From the NCBI RefSeq assembly GCF_008369165.1, contig NZ_VOBA01000001.1, positions 1,977,630-2,041,629 of the forward strand: DNA of 64,000 nucleotides. Direction: 5' to 3'. Under the pieces are notes generated by a model. That model had not been told where the DNA came from. It saw only the letters and a list, made by a program, of their open reading frames with translations, and did no database searches. A program made the position numbers and the translations under genes. Positions within the stretch are counted from its first letter, which is position 1; every line of letters starts with the position of its first letter. This stretch comes from Dietzia sp. ANT_WB102. GTDB lineage: Bacteria > Actinomycetota > Actinomycetes > Mycobacteriales > Mycobacteriaceae. Below, one piece after another: positions 52,613 to 61,673 of this stretch.

Positions 52613-53527
52613 GTGCAGCGGTCGAGGGAGCGAATCGGGCGGGGCGTGGTGGTGCTCGTGGGAGTCGTGACGATGGCGTTGTCCGGCTGCCAGGCGCAGT
52701 CATCGATCGTCCCTGCGCACCGGGACGAGCCGGTGGTGGTGGTCGAGACAGCCTCATTCGGTGAGGCCGAGATCGTCGGTCATATCTACGGCAACGCTCT
52801 CGTGCGCTCCGGCTGGCGGGTAACCGCACGCCCGCAATCGGGGACCGAGGACGAGGTCATCGAGTCAGTGGTGGCGGGGGAGTCGACTTTCACGGTCGGG
52901 TTCACCGGTGAGTTGCTCAGGACGTTCGATCGGAATTCCACCGCGGTCGCGGCCGACGAGGTGTACGCAGCGATGATGGCTGCGCTCCCAGAGGGTGTGA
53001 CCGCCGCGGATCCTGCGCCGGCCGAGGACGCCCCAGTGTATGTGGTCACCCGGCATACATCGGCGTCGCGAGGTATTCGGACGATGTCGGATCTTGCCGG
53101 GAGGTGCGGTGAGTTCGTCCTCGGGGCGCGGGAGGAGGCTCTGGCGGACCGAGAGCTGGCCTCCGCCGTCGGTGCCACGTATGACTGTGGTTTCGGCCGT
53201 CGCGTGACGATCGGCCCGAACCCCCGCGCAGTGTTCGAGGCACTGCGGGCAGGGGAGATCGGGGTGGGATTAGTCCAGTCGGCCGACCCAATCCTGCATC
53301 CGGAGGACATCGTGACTCTGGACGACGACGACGACGCTGTTCTCGCCCAGAACCTGGTTCCGATCTTCCGCAAGGGCTCGCTCTCGGAGGACCAGCTCGC
53401 CCTGATCAACAGGATCAGTGGTGAGCTCACCACCGATGACATCCGAGACCTGCTGCTGGGAATCGAATTCGGTTCCGCAACCCCCGTTTCGCTGGCGAAC
53501 TATTGGTTGGACTCGCACGGGTACTGA
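52613..53527 (+). CDS. OpuAC/ProX-type solute-binding lipoprotein, orphan
   Basis: A 304-residue lipoprotein; the lipobox ALSGC puts the lipidated Cys at 26. The mature part resembles glycine betaine/choline-type binding proteins: VVETASFGEAEIVGHIYGNA, then GFTGELLRTFD, and SRGIRTMSDLAGRCGEFVLG. Two Cys in the mature half (GRCGEF and TYDCGF) could pair. No ABC permease or ATPase is encoded nearby, so its transporter lies elsewhere or it has another use. The GTG is chosen for the AGGAAGGG 9 nt upstream. It ends at an exceptional 51-bp palindrome. Confidence 0.78.
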   Translation: MQRSRERIGRGVVVLVGVVTMALSGCQAQSSIVPAHRDEPVVVVETASFGEAEIVGHIYGNALVRSGWRVTARPQSGTEDEVIESVVAGESTFTVGFTGELLRTFDRNSTAVAADEVYAAMMAALPEGVTAADPAPAEDAPVYVVTRHTSASRGIRTMSDLAGRCGEFVLGAREEALADRELASAVGATYDCGFGRRVTIGPNPRAVFEALRAGEIGVGLVQSADPILHPEDIVTLDDDDDAVLAQNLVPIFRKGSLSEDQLALINRISGELTTDDIRDLLLGIEFGSATPVSLANYWLDSHGY

Positions 53528-53580
53528 CTCTCCCCGCGGGTAATCGCTGACTGAGCGCGAGAATTGACGGTCGCAGGAGG

Positions 53581-53631
53581 TGAGACTGAGAAGGGCCCGA
53601 CCGCTCAGCGGTCGGGCCCTTCTCAGTCTCA
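53581..53631. terminator. Bidirectional terminator, 25-bp perfect arms
   Basis: Positions 53581-53605 and 53607-53631 are perfect reverse complements separated by a single base; the real loop would be a few bases of the arms. It lies between the convergent OpuAC-like and kgd genes (54 nt after one stop, 6 nt before the other). It is the longest inverted repeat in the window. Confidence 0.9.
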
Positions 53632-53636
53632 TCGGG

Positions 53637-56600
53637 TCAGGCGAAAGCTTCGTCCACCAGAGCCTTCTGCTCCACTGCATGGACCTTGCTCAGGCCCGTC
53701 GACGTGGCGGCCATCGCCCGACGCGACACCCGCTTGAGGGGCGGGAAGTCGTCGATGCGCTCCGGCAGCTCCAATGCGAGGAAGCTCCACGCGCCTTGAT
53801 TGCGCGGTTCCTCCTGCACCCACCGGACCTCGGTGAGGTTCGGGTAGTGGTCAAGCGCCTCGCGGATACGGCGGTGCGGGACTGGGTGCAGCTGCTCGAG
53901 CCGTACGATCGCGATGTCGTCACGCCCGTCCTTCTCCTGGCGGGCTGCGAGCTCGTAGTAGAGCTTCCCGGACACCATCAGCATGGTCTTGACCTTGCTC
54001 GCGTCCTTCGAACCGTCTGCGAACGTGGGGTCGTCGAGAACCGACCGGAATTTGCCGTTGGTGAAGTCCGAGAGCGCACTCACGGCCTTCTTGTTCCGCA
54101 GCATCGACTTAGGCGTGAAGACCACCTGCGGACGCTTGATGCCGTCGGTGGCATGACGACGCATGAGGTGGAAGTAGTTGGCCGGAGTGGATGGCTGGGA
54201 GACGGTCATCGATCCCTCCGCGCACAGTTGCAGGAACCGCTCGATGCGACCGGACGTGTGGTCCGGCCCCATTCCTTCGTGACCGTGCGGTAGGAGCAGG
54301 GTGACGGAGGACTTCTGTCCCCACTTGGCCTCACCGGAGGAGATGTACTCGTCGATGATGGTCTGCGCACCATTGACGAAGTCACCGAACTGCGCCTCCC
54401 ACAGCACGAGCGCTTCGGGATCGCCCACCGAGTAGCCGTACTCAAACCCGACGCCCGCATACTCAGTGAGCGCCGAGTTCCAGACCTCGAAACGCCCTTC
54501 GGCGTCCTCGAGGTTCTGCAGCGGAGAGTAGGTTTCCGATGTGGTCTTGTCGACGACCATCGCGTGGCGTTGCGTGAAGGTGCCGCGTTGAGAGTCCTGC
54601 CCGGCCAGACGCACCGTCCGGCCTTCCCTGACGAGGGAACCGATCGCTAGTAGTTCGGCGAACGCCCAGTCGATGTTGCCGTTGTAGGCCATCTTCTGCC
54701 GAGCCTCGTAGACCGGCTTGACACGCGGGTGGATGTGGAAGTCTTCGGGCATGTTGCCGAAGGCGTCGCCGATGGCGTGGATGATCGACTCGTCCACCGC
54801 CGTCACCAGCCGCTTGGGCAGTGGCTGGTTGGGCAGGATCGACTCGGAGGCCTTCACCGGGTGCTTTTCCAGTTCACGGACTTCATTGAAGACCCGCTCG
54901 AGCTGGCCCTGGAAGTCACGGAGAGCGTTCTCAGCTTCCTTCTCGGTGATGTCGCCACGACCGACCAGATCCTCGGTGTAGGACTGGCGGACGCTCTTCT
55001 TGCCGTCGATCACCTCGTACATCCGCGGCTGCGTCATCGACGGGTCGTCGGCCTCGTTGTGTCCGCGACGGCGGTAACAGACGAGGTCGATCACGACATC
55101 CTTCTTGAACTGCTGACGGAAGTCCATCGCCAGCCGTGCCACTCGCACACACGCCTCGGGATCGTCGCCGTTGACGTGGAAGATCGGCGAGCCGATCATC
55201 TTGGCGACATCCGTGGAGTACTGACTCGAGCGACCGGCCTCGGGTGCCGTGGTGAAACCGATCTGGTTGTTGACGACGATGTGGATCGTGCCGCCCGTGC
55301 GGTACCCCTCGATCTGGGAGAGATTCAGCGTTTCCGCGACAACGCCCTGGCCGGCGAACGCGGCGTCACCGTGCAGCATGAGTGGCACGACCGGGTACTC
55401 GGCGCGCCACTCTGGGTCCTCGATGAGGTCCTGCTTGGCGCGAACGATGCCCTCCAGGACGGGGTCGACAGCCTCGAGGTGGGAGGGGTTGGCGGTCAGA
55501 GAGACCTTGATCTCGTTCTCACCGAACATCTGGTATTGGATGCCCTCGGCACCCAGGTGGTACTTGACGTCTCCTGAGCCGTGCGCGGCCGAGGGGTCCA
55601 TGTTGCCCTCGAACTCGGTGAAGATCTGACGGTAGGGCTTGCCCACGATGTTGGCGAGGACGTTGAGCCGCCCGCGGTGTGGCATGCCGATCACGACCTC
55701 GTCCAGACCGAATTCTGCGGCCTCGTCGATGACGGCATCCATCATGGGGATGACCGACTCGGCGCCCTCGAGGGAGAAGCGCTTCTGGCCGACGTACTTG
55801 GTCTGAAGGAAGGTCTCGAACGCCTCGGCGGCGTTCACCTTGGACAGGATGTATTTCTGCTCGGCGACGGTCGGCTTGTCGTCGACCCCCTCGAGACGAT
55901 CCTGGATCCACTGGCGCTGCTCGATCTCGAGGATGTGCGTGTACTCGATACCGATCTTGCGGCAGTAAGCAGAACGCAGAGCGGACAGCACGTCACGCAG
56001 CCGCATCTTGTCCTTGCCGACGAAGCCGCCGACAGAGAATTTACGATCGAGGTCCCACAGGGTGAGTTCGTGCGAATTGACGTCGAGGTCCGGGTGGAAA
56101 GTCCGGCGTCGCTGTGCGTGCTTCCCGTCGAGCGGGTCGATATCGGCCATGAGGTGACCGCGGTTACGGTATGCGGCGATCAGTTCGAGGACGCGGGCAT
56201 CCTTGTCGACCCGGGGGTCCGTGATGTCCTGACGCCACCGGACCGGCTCGTAGGGTATTCCGAGGACGTCGAAGATCTCGTCGTAGAACTCGTCGGCTAG
56301 CAGCAGCCGGTGAATCTCCCGTAGGAACTCGCCCGACTCGGCGCCCTGGATGATCCGGTGGTCGTAGGTAGAGGTGAGAGTGGTGATCTTGCCGATGGCG
56401 TTCTCCGCCAGCTGCTCCTCGCTCGCGCCCTGGAACTCAGCCGGGTACTCCATCGCGCCCACGCCGAGAATGGCGCCCTGGCCCACGGTCAGGCGTGGGA
56501 CCGAGTGCACGGTACCGATGCCGCCAGGGTTGGTCAGTGAGATCGTGACGCCGGAGAAGTCGTCCATCGTCAGCTTGCCCTCACGGGCGCGGACGACGAT

Positions 56601-57461
56601 GTCCTCGTAGGCATCGAGGAACCCGCTGAAGTCCATCGTCTCGCAGTTGCGAATCGCGGCCACGACCAGCGACCGCCCGGCCTTGGTCTTCATGTCGATC
56701 GCGAGGCCGAGGTTGATCCCCGTCGGGGTGACGACGTTCGGCTTGCCGTCGACCTCCGCGAAATGGTTGTTCATGTTCGGGTAGGCCTTCACGGCCTGGA
56801 CCATCGCGTAGCCGATGAGGTGGGTGAAGGAGACCTTGCCGCCGTGCGTGCGCTTGAGATGGTTGTTGATGACCACCCGGTTGTCGATCATCAGCTTTGC
56901 CGGGATCGCACGAACGGAGGTGGCGGTGGGCAGGGTCAGCGACGCGTTCATGTTCTTGACGATCGCGTTGGCCGCGCCCCGGATAACCTTGCTCTCCTGT
57001 TCCGCGGGAGGCTCGTACGCGGGGCGTGACGGCTTCTTCGTCGCCGCGGTATCGGACTTCTTCCGCGTCTCCGACTTGTGCTCTGGGGCGGGCACCCCTT
57101 CGCCGCGGGCCTTGCGCTTGGGCGAGGCGTCGGCAGCGGGCTTGGCCGCGATGTCCTTCGCGGACGCCTGGGGGGTGGAATCGTCGACGGTGATCTCGGA
57201 CGGCTTCTTGTCGGACGTGACCGATTTCCCGCTGCCCCCACCTCCCGATCGGGGCCGGCTGCTCTCGCCGGATTTCCCGCCCGAACTGCCGGGGGAGGTG
57301 CCGTTGGTCGAGTCACCACCGGAAGAGGAGGCGGCCTCCGGGTTGGCGTCGAAGAACTCGTGCCAGGACTTGTCCACGGAGGACGGGTCCTTGGCGAACC
57401 GCGCGTACATCTCGTCTACTAGCCACTGGTTCTGTCCGAACTGTGAGACGTTGTTGCTCAC
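53637..57461 (-). CDS. kgd: Multifunctional 2-oxoglutarate decarboxylase/dehydrogenase E1 with E2-like domain
   Basis: A 1274-residue actinobacterial 2-oxoglutarate enzyme (Kgd/OdhA) that feeds succinate or succinyl-CoA to the TCA cycle. The N-terminal [19 protein letters not shown] helps oligomerisation; a Ser/Gly/Lys-rich linker runs from about 40 to 150. Residues 155-400 are an E2o-like acyltransferase domain with [11 protein letters not shown] (DHR at 367-369). The rest is a ThDP E1o module ([49 protein letters not shown]). The GTG at 57461 ([12 protein letters not shown]) matches known starts; a GTG 13 codons earlier is less likely. GarA/OdhI binding regulates the family. Confidence 0.94.
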   Translation of the reverse strand: MSNNVSQFGQNQWLVDEMYARFAKDPSSVDKSWHEFFDANPEAASSSGGDSTNGTSPGSSGGKSGESSRPRSGGGGSGKSVTSDKKPSEITVDDSTPQASAKDIAAKPAADASPKRKARGEGVPAPEHKSETRKKSDTAATKKPSRPAYEPPAEQESKVIRGAANAIVKNMNASLTLPTATSVRAIPAKLMIDNRVVINNHLKRTHGGKVSFTHLIGYAMVQAVKAYPNMNNHFAEVDGKPNVVTPTGINLGLAIDMKTKAGRSLVVAAIRNCETMDFSGFLDAYEDIVVRAREGKLTMDDFSGVTISLTNPGGIGTVHSVPRLTVGQGAILGVGAMEYPAEFQGASEEQLAENAIGKITTLTSTYDHRIIQGAESGEFLREIHRLLLADEFYDEIFDVLGIPYEPVRWRQDITDPRVDKDARVLELIAAYRNRGHLMADIDPLDGKHAQRRRTFHPDLDVNSHELTLWDLDRKFSVGGFVGKDKMRLRDVLSALRSAYCRKIGIEYTHILEIEQRQWIQDRLEGVDDKPTVAEQKYILSKVNAAEAFETFLQTKYVGQKRFSLEGAESVIPMMDAVIDEAAEFGLDEVVIGMPHRGRLNVLANIVGKPYRQIFTEFEGNMDPSAAHGSGDVKYHLGAEGIQYQMFGENEIKVSLTANPSHLEAVDPVLEGIVRAKQDLIEDPEWRAEYPVVPLMLHGDAAFAGQGVVAETLNLSQIEGYRTGGTIHIVVNNQIGFTTAPEAGRSSQYSTDVAKMIGSPIFHVNGDDPEACVRVARLAMDFRQQFKKDVVIDLVCYRRRGHNEADDPSMTQPRMYEVIDGKKSVRQSYTEDLVGRGDITEKEAENALRDFQGQLERVFNEVRELEKHPVKASESILPNQPLPKRLVTAVDESIIHAIGDAFGNMPEDFHIHPRVKPVYEARQKMAYNGNIDWAFAELLAIGSLVREGRTVRLAGQDSQRGTFTQRHAMVVDKTTSETYSPLQNLEDAEGRFEVWNSALTEYAGVGFEYGYSVGDPEALVLWEAQFGDFVNGAQTIIDEYISSGEAKWGQKSSVTLLLPHGHEGMGPDHTSGRIERFLQLCAEGSMTVSQPSTPANYFHLMRRHATDGIKRPQVVFTPKSMLRNKKAVSALSDFTNGKFRSVLDDPTFADGSKDASKVKTMLMVSGKLYYELAARQEKDGRDDIAIVRLEQLHPVPHRRIREALDHYPNLTEVRWVQEEPRNQGAWSFLALELPERIDDFPPLKRVSRRAMAATSTGLSKVHAVEQKALVDEAFA

Positions 57462-57589
57462 GATCTCTAGGTGCCTCTCTGGTTCTGTGGTGGGTTTCAC
57501 ACGTCAATGGATCCAGGCTAGACCTTCTGCCCATGGCGGGCTCTCCGATCTCACCTGACAGGGGGATGCCGTCGCTCGTCACCGGCCCC

Positions 57590-58285
57590 TCATGCGGCGG
57601 GCCACGAGTCCGGGGGCGCGCCGAACGCGGCATCTGCGGTCTCCACGACCGTCCGCCCCAGCTTCCTATTGCCCCACCCACCCACAGCGGCGCCGAGCCC
57701 CGCGGGTGCCAGTTTGCCCACGGCGAGCCCTGCCCGCTTCACGGCGAATTTCCTGATGAAACGGCTCATCATCCGGCGGTTGATCTCGGTCAACCCGGGT
57801 ACGCGGAGTGCTCGGCCGGCCAGCGACACTCCTGCCGCCGATCGGCCCGACGAGCCAACGGCGTCGGCCAGGATTGCTGTGCCAGAGGCCCCCAGCATGA
57901 CTGTCATGACCAGCAGTTCCTCGTGTCGATCGTGACGGACGTCGACGCCCTGCACCTCGGCCACGGCGATCGTGTAGAACGCGGCGGCCTCGAGAAAAAG
58001 TAGCGACTCCGCACCGATTGCTCCGAAGGCAAGGACTGTGCCGATACCCGGCACGGCGGCCGTGGCGCCCACTGCGGCCCCGGAAGCGGTGACCGCTGCC
58101 AGAAATCGGCTGTCGAGACGCTTGCGGAGCTGAGCCGGGCTCTCGTCGGGGTGATTCTCCCGCACCTTGCGGACATAGGTGCGAGCAGCACCGGACTGGC
58201 TCCGGATTGCCCGGCGGAGAGCGGCGACGACCACCCCCGCAGCCGGACCGGAGAAGTCGGATTTAGCGGGCACTCGATCGGTCAC
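57590..58285 (-). CDS. Membrane-associated protein next to kgd (Rv1249c-like position)
   Basis: A 231-residue protein with a hydrophobic Ala/Gly-rich hairpin (about 66-110: AVTASGAAVGATAAVPGIGT, then VLAFGAIGAESLLFLEAAAF) and a second Gly/Ala-rich stretch near 190-210. The fold resembles EcsC-like or other helical-hairpin membrane proteins, but I do not recognise the family. GTG start with CAGGAG 7 nt upstream. It sits just upstream of kgd on the same strand, as Rv1249c does with Rv1248c in M. tuberculosis. No function is proposed. Confidence 0.65.
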   Translation of the reverse strand: MTDRVPAKSDFSGPAAGVVVAALRRAIRSQSGAARTYVRKVRENHPDESPAQLRKRLDSRFLAAVTASGAAVGATAAVPGIGTVLAFGAIGAESLLFLEAAAFYTIAVAEVQGVDVRHDRHEELLVMTVMLGASGTAILADAVGSSGRSAAGVSLAGRALRVPGLTEINRRMMSRFIRKFAVKRAGLAVGKLAPAGLGAAVGGWGNRKLGRTVVETADAAFGAPPDSWPAA

Positions 58286-58367
58286 TGGGGACTCCTGGAG
58301 GTCAGGGCGGCGGAGGCTGCGGCCGGGCTCGAACCTCTACCGTACGTAAGTTGCGCGGGGCCATGCG

Positions 58368-59702
58368 CTATGGGAGCACCCGCTCGGTGTAGTCGTTGCC
58401 GAACACCCGATCCGGGTCGAGACTGTCACGAACAAGGACGAAGTCGTCGAAACGGTCCACCATCGCGGACAGGTCCTCCGCGGTGCGGGTGTGCATCTTC
58501 CCCCAGTGTGGGCGCCCGTCGGCGGCGAGGAAAATCGCCTCGGCCAGACGGAAGAGTTCGGTGTGGTCCATCAGGTGGTACTGATGGACGGCGATGTAGC
58601 AGACCTCGCGGCCGTACGCGGTGGACATCCATACGTCGTCCGCAGCGGCGAACCGGACCTCGACGGGGAACGGTGTGACAATGCCGGAACGGTCGATGGT
58701 GTCCCGAAGATCCCTCAGCACTCCCGCCGCGGCCTCGACGGGTACCGCGTACTCCATCTCGCGGAAGCGGACCCGCCGCGGCGAGGCGAAGACCCGGTAG
58801 CTCCGGTCGGTGTATTCGCGGGCGGACAGCGCCCGTGAAGCGATCCGATTGAGCCGGGGGGTCAGCGCAGGCCGCCAGGTGGCGGCCCGGCACGACAGGT
58901 CGAATGCCTCGTTGGAGAGGAACTCGTCGTTGAACAGCTCGCGGATGCGGCCCACTGGACGCAGGTCGGCGTCTCTGGTCAACCGGGTGTTTCGCTTGAT
59001 GTTGATCGCGTCGGTATGGGGGAACCAGAAGAACTCGACGTGCTCTGCTGACCGCGCGAAGCCCTCCAAGTCGGTCAACGCGGCGGACAGGGTCCACGGA
59101 CGCTCTTCGGCTCTCAGGACGAACGCCGGGACACAGCGGATGGTCATCTTGGTGATAATTCCCAGCGCACCGATAGCGAGGCGGGCCGACTCGAACACGT
59201 CCGGGTTGGACTCGCGGGAACAGGTGAGGACCGTCCCGTCGGCGGTGACGAGTTGCAGTCCCACGACGGTGGCGGGGAGTCCCTGCGCTGCGCATCCCGT
59301 GCCGTGGGTCCCCGTCGACACAGCGCCGGCGAGGGACTGCTCCGCAAAATCACCGAGATTCGGTTGTGCCAGTCCCAGCTCCCACAGGAGCGGGCCAAGA
59401 CGGTGCAACCGCGTGCCCGCCCACACGGTGACATCCGCCCCATTGACCTGGCCGTCGGCACCCAGGGTCGGGACGATCGACTCCACTCCGGCCAGATCGT
59501 CCAACGACACGAGCACGCCGTCCGTCGCAGCCGCTGGCGTGAAGGAATGGCCCGCGCCCACGCACTTGACCCTGGTGCCCTGTTCGGCCGCTCGAGTGAC
59601 CACCTCGCTGACCTCCCCGACGGTGGTCGGGACCGAACGGCCCGACGGGGAAGCCAGCACATTGCCGGCCCAGTTCTGCCAGGGGGCTACCGAGGACGTC
59701 AT
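58368..59702 (-). CDS. FAD-binding sugar-1,4-lactone oxidase/dehydrogenase (ALO/GulLO family)
   Basis: A 444-residue VAO-fold flavoenzyme. The FAD-binding part has VKCVGAGHSFTP with His52, the position that carries covalent FAD in aldonolactone oxidases, and GDFAEQSLAGAVSTGTHGTG. The C-terminal ALO domain has HWGKMH, the family's substrate-site motif, and ends with DPDRVFGNDYTERVL. Relatives oxidise L-gulono-, D-arabinono- or other aldono-1,4-lactones; M. tuberculosis Rv1771 is an L-gulono-1,4-lactone dehydrogenase. The physiological substrate here is unknown. The ATG at 59702 follows a TAATCT -10 by 8 nt. It is divergent from the TetR operon. Confidence 0.87.
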   Translation of the reverse strand: MTSSVAPWQNWAGNVLASPSGRSVPTTVGEVSEVVTRAAEQGTRVKCVGAGHSFTPAAATDGVLVSLDDLAGVESIVPTLGADGQVNGADVTVWAGTRLHRLGPLLWELGLAQPNLGDFAEQSLAGAVSTGTHGTGCAAQGLPATVVGLQLVTADGTVLTCSRESNPDVFESARLAIGALGIITKMTIRCVPAFVLRAEERPWTLSAALTDLEGFARSAEHVEFFWFPHTDAINIKRNTRLTRDADLRPVGRIRELFNDEFLSNEAFDLSCRAATWRPALTPRLNRIASRALSAREYTDRSYRVFASPRRVRFREMEYAVPVEAAAGVLRDLRDTIDRSGIVTPFPVEVRFAAADDVWMSTAYGREVCYIAVHQYHLMDHTELFRLAEAIFLAADGRPHWGKMHTRTAEDLSAMVDRFDDFVLVRDSLDPDRVFGNDYTERVLP

Positions 59703-59710
59703 GGCAGGAA

Positions 59711-59716
59711 AGATTA
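59711..59716 (-). promoter_or_regulatory. -10 hexamer TAATCT of the FAD oxidase gene (leaderless type)
   Basis: TAATCT on the minus strand ends 8 nt (TTCCTGCC) before the ATG at 59702. Confidence 0.5.
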
Positions 59717-59833
59717 CCCGCCCGGGGTGAGATGGGAGGCAGTCCTGGACCATTGACCTGGTGTGCCGGGCGCTGACGAGAAGCGGCAGGGGAATGGTCG
59801 CTGTGAACGGTGTGCACGTCCAGTTCGTCGTCG

Positions 59834-59839
59834 TACGAT
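59834..59839 (+). promoter_or_regulatory. -10 hexamer TACGAT of the tetR operon (leaderless type)
   Basis: TACGAT ends 6 nt (GGTCAC) before the GTG at 59846. The 143-bp divergent region to the oxidase gene should contain the regulator's operator; no clear palindrome was identified. Confidence 0.48.
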
Positions 59840-59845
59840 GGTCAC

Positions 59846-60484
59846 GTGACCAAACGACTTCCTGCCGATCAGCGCCGCGCGCAGCTCCTCCAGGCCGCCC
59901 TCGACATCGCCGAACACGATGGACTGGGTGCGGTGACTGTCCGCGGGGTGGCCGAGCGCGCGGGCGTGTCACTGGGAGTCGTTCACTACTGCTATACGGA
60001 TAAAGAAGAACTTCTCCGTGAAGTTATCGGGGCGGTGAACTCGGAGGTCCACCAGGCCGCGCGCGCGTTCGTGAGCGTCGACTTCGACTCGGGGATCAGC
60101 GGCACCGAGGGATTGCGACGACGGCTGTACGAGGCGATCGACCTGATCTGGGCGGTGATCTCCGCCTCTCCCGACCGACAGTTGCTCACCTACGAGATCG
60201 TGTCGTACTCACTGAGGACCCACGGGCTGCCCGAGGTCGGTCTGGCCCGCGACCAGCAGGAATCCAACGAGGCTATTGTCCGATCGGTGCTTCAACGCAC
60301 GGCGCAGTCCGCCGACGTGCGGTGGGCGATGGGCCTTGACGACATGGTGCGCGTCGTCCTGTCGATCATCACTGGCATCAGCCTGCGCTGGCAGATCTAC
60401 CGCAACGACGATGAGGCCAACGATCTCCTCCATCGGGCGGTCGACCTCGTCGTACGTGACGCCCGGCCGGTGGACGGTGCTTAG
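59846..60484 (+). CDS. TetR family transcriptional regulator
   Basis: A 212-residue repressor-type protein. The helix-turn-helix domain covers about residues 8-55 (RAQLLQAALDIAEHDGLGAV, then TVRGVAERAGVSLGVVHYCY and TDKEELLREV). The rest is an all-helical ligand-binding domain with AISASPDRQLLTYEIVSYSL-like residues (VISASPDRQLLTYEIV). TetR proteins commonly repress themselves and the divergent gene, here the FAD oxidase, and the downstream operon. The ligand is unknown. Its GTG is only 6 nt after a TACGAT -10. The end overlaps the PLP-enzyme gene by 8 bp. Confidence 0.88.
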   Translation: MTKRLPADQRRAQLLQAALDIAEHDGLGAVTVRGVAERAGVSLGVVHYCYTDKEELLREVIGAVNSEVHQAARAFVSVDFDSGISGTEGLRRRLYEAIDLIWAVISASPDRQLLTYEIVSYSLRTHGLPEVGLARDQQESNEAIVRSVLQRTAQSADVRWAMGLDDMVRVVLSIITGISLRWQIYRNDDEANDLLHRAVDLVVRDARPVDGA

Positions 60485-61673
60485 TCCGACGGGCGGAGTG
60501 CCCTCGACGGCCGTCGACGCGCTCGAGGACGCGACCGCGGATCTCGACGCGCCGTTTGCGGCGCTGCACCTGCCCAGCCTGCGGGCGAACCTGAACGACC
60601 TGAAACGCCGGTCCGGGGGCAAGAGGATCCGTATAGCCAGCAAGTCCGTGAGGTCCCGCGGGGTGCTGCGTGAGGTTCTGGGCGACGGCCTGCGCGGCGA
60701 CGAATCCGTCCGCGGGATCATGGCCTACTCGCTGGCCGAGGCGTTGTGGTTGGTGGAATCGGGGTGTGACGACGTCCTGATGGGATACCCGATAGTCGAC
60801 CGCTCGGCGCTACGACGTCTCGGCACCGACCCGCAGGCGCTGGAGTCCGTAACGCTTATGGTCGACCACCCGCGGCAGTTGGAGATCGCCCGTGAGGCAG
60901 GGGTCTCCGGCGCGCGGGTGTGCATCGACGTCGACTCCTCGTTGCGGCTGGGCCCAGTTCACCTGGGCGTACGCCGCTCCCCGTTGCGCGGACCGGACGA
61001 AGTGGAGCCGCTGGTACGGCGCGCCGTCGATGCGGGTTTCCGGGTGGTGGGTGCGATGTTCTACGAGGCGCAGGTTGCCGGGGTGCCCGATGATGTGCCG
61101 GGGATCGGCGTCGTGAAGCGGCTGTCGATGCGTCGACTGGTCGGGGTGAGACAGGCGGTGGCGTCCACGATTGAAGAGATCACGGGGCAGCGGCCGGAGA
61201 TCATCAACTCAGGCGGCTCGGGGTCGGTGGCGGAGAGCGCGGCTGCTCCCGCCGTCACCGAGGTCACTGCGGGATCGGGCTTGTACGTCCCGGCACTCTT
61301 CGACGCTTATCGGACTTTCACCCCCCGGCCGGCCCTGTTGTTCGCCCTGCCCGCCGTGCGGACGCCAGCGCGAGGGCTTACGACGTTCCTGTACGGGGGA
61401 TATGTCGCGTCAGGGGTCCCGGGCCGGGACAGGCTTCCGGTTCCCACCGCGCCGGCGGGGTTGCGATACCTCGGCAGAGAGGGGGCCGGGGAGGTCCAGA
61501 CACCCGTGCGCGGTGAGGTGCCCATCGGTGAGCGCGCATGGTGGAGGCACGCCAAGGCCGGGGAATTGTGCGAGCGGTTCGACACACTCCACGTGGTGGA
61601 CGAGACTGCACACGGGCCCGCCGTGGTGGGCCGCTGGCCCACGTACCGTGGTGAAGGGATGTGTTTCGGATGA
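60477..61673 (+). CDS. PLP-dependent alanine-racemase-fold enzyme (amino acid deaminase/aldolase type, Rv1769-like)
   Basis: A 398-residue fold-type III PLP enzyme related to D-threonine aldolase/D-serine dehydratase and alanine racemase N-domains. The PLP Lys is probably Lys56 in RIASKSVRS. EIINSGGSGSVAESA is the phosphate-binding turn, and LYVPALFDAYRTFTPRPALL is in the second domain. The GTG at 60477 overlaps the tetR stop; a GTG at 60498 is an alternative. M. tuberculosis Rv1769 is of this type and lies near the lactone dehydrogenase Rv1771, so the pairing with an aldonolactone oxidase seems conserved. The substrate is unknown. Confidence 0.8.
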   Translation: MLSPTGGVPSTAVDALEDATADLDAPFAALHLPSLRANLNDLKRRSGGKRIRIASKSVRSRGVLREVLGDGLRGDESVRGIMAYSLAEALWLVESGCDDVLMGYPIVDRSALRRLGTDPQALESVTLMVDHPRQLEIAREAGVSGARVCIDVDSSLRLGPVHLGVRRSPLRGPDEVEPLVRRAVDAGFRVVGAMFYEAQVAGVPDDVPGIGVVKRLSMRRLVGVRQAVASTIEEITGQRPEIINSGGSGSVAESAAAPAVTEVTAGSGLYVPALFDAYRTFTPRPALLFALPAVRTPARGLTTFLYGGYVASGVPGRDRLPVPTAPAGLRYLGREGAGEVQTPVRGEVPIGERAWWRHAKAGELCERFDTLHVVDETAHGPAVVGRWPTYRGEGMCFG

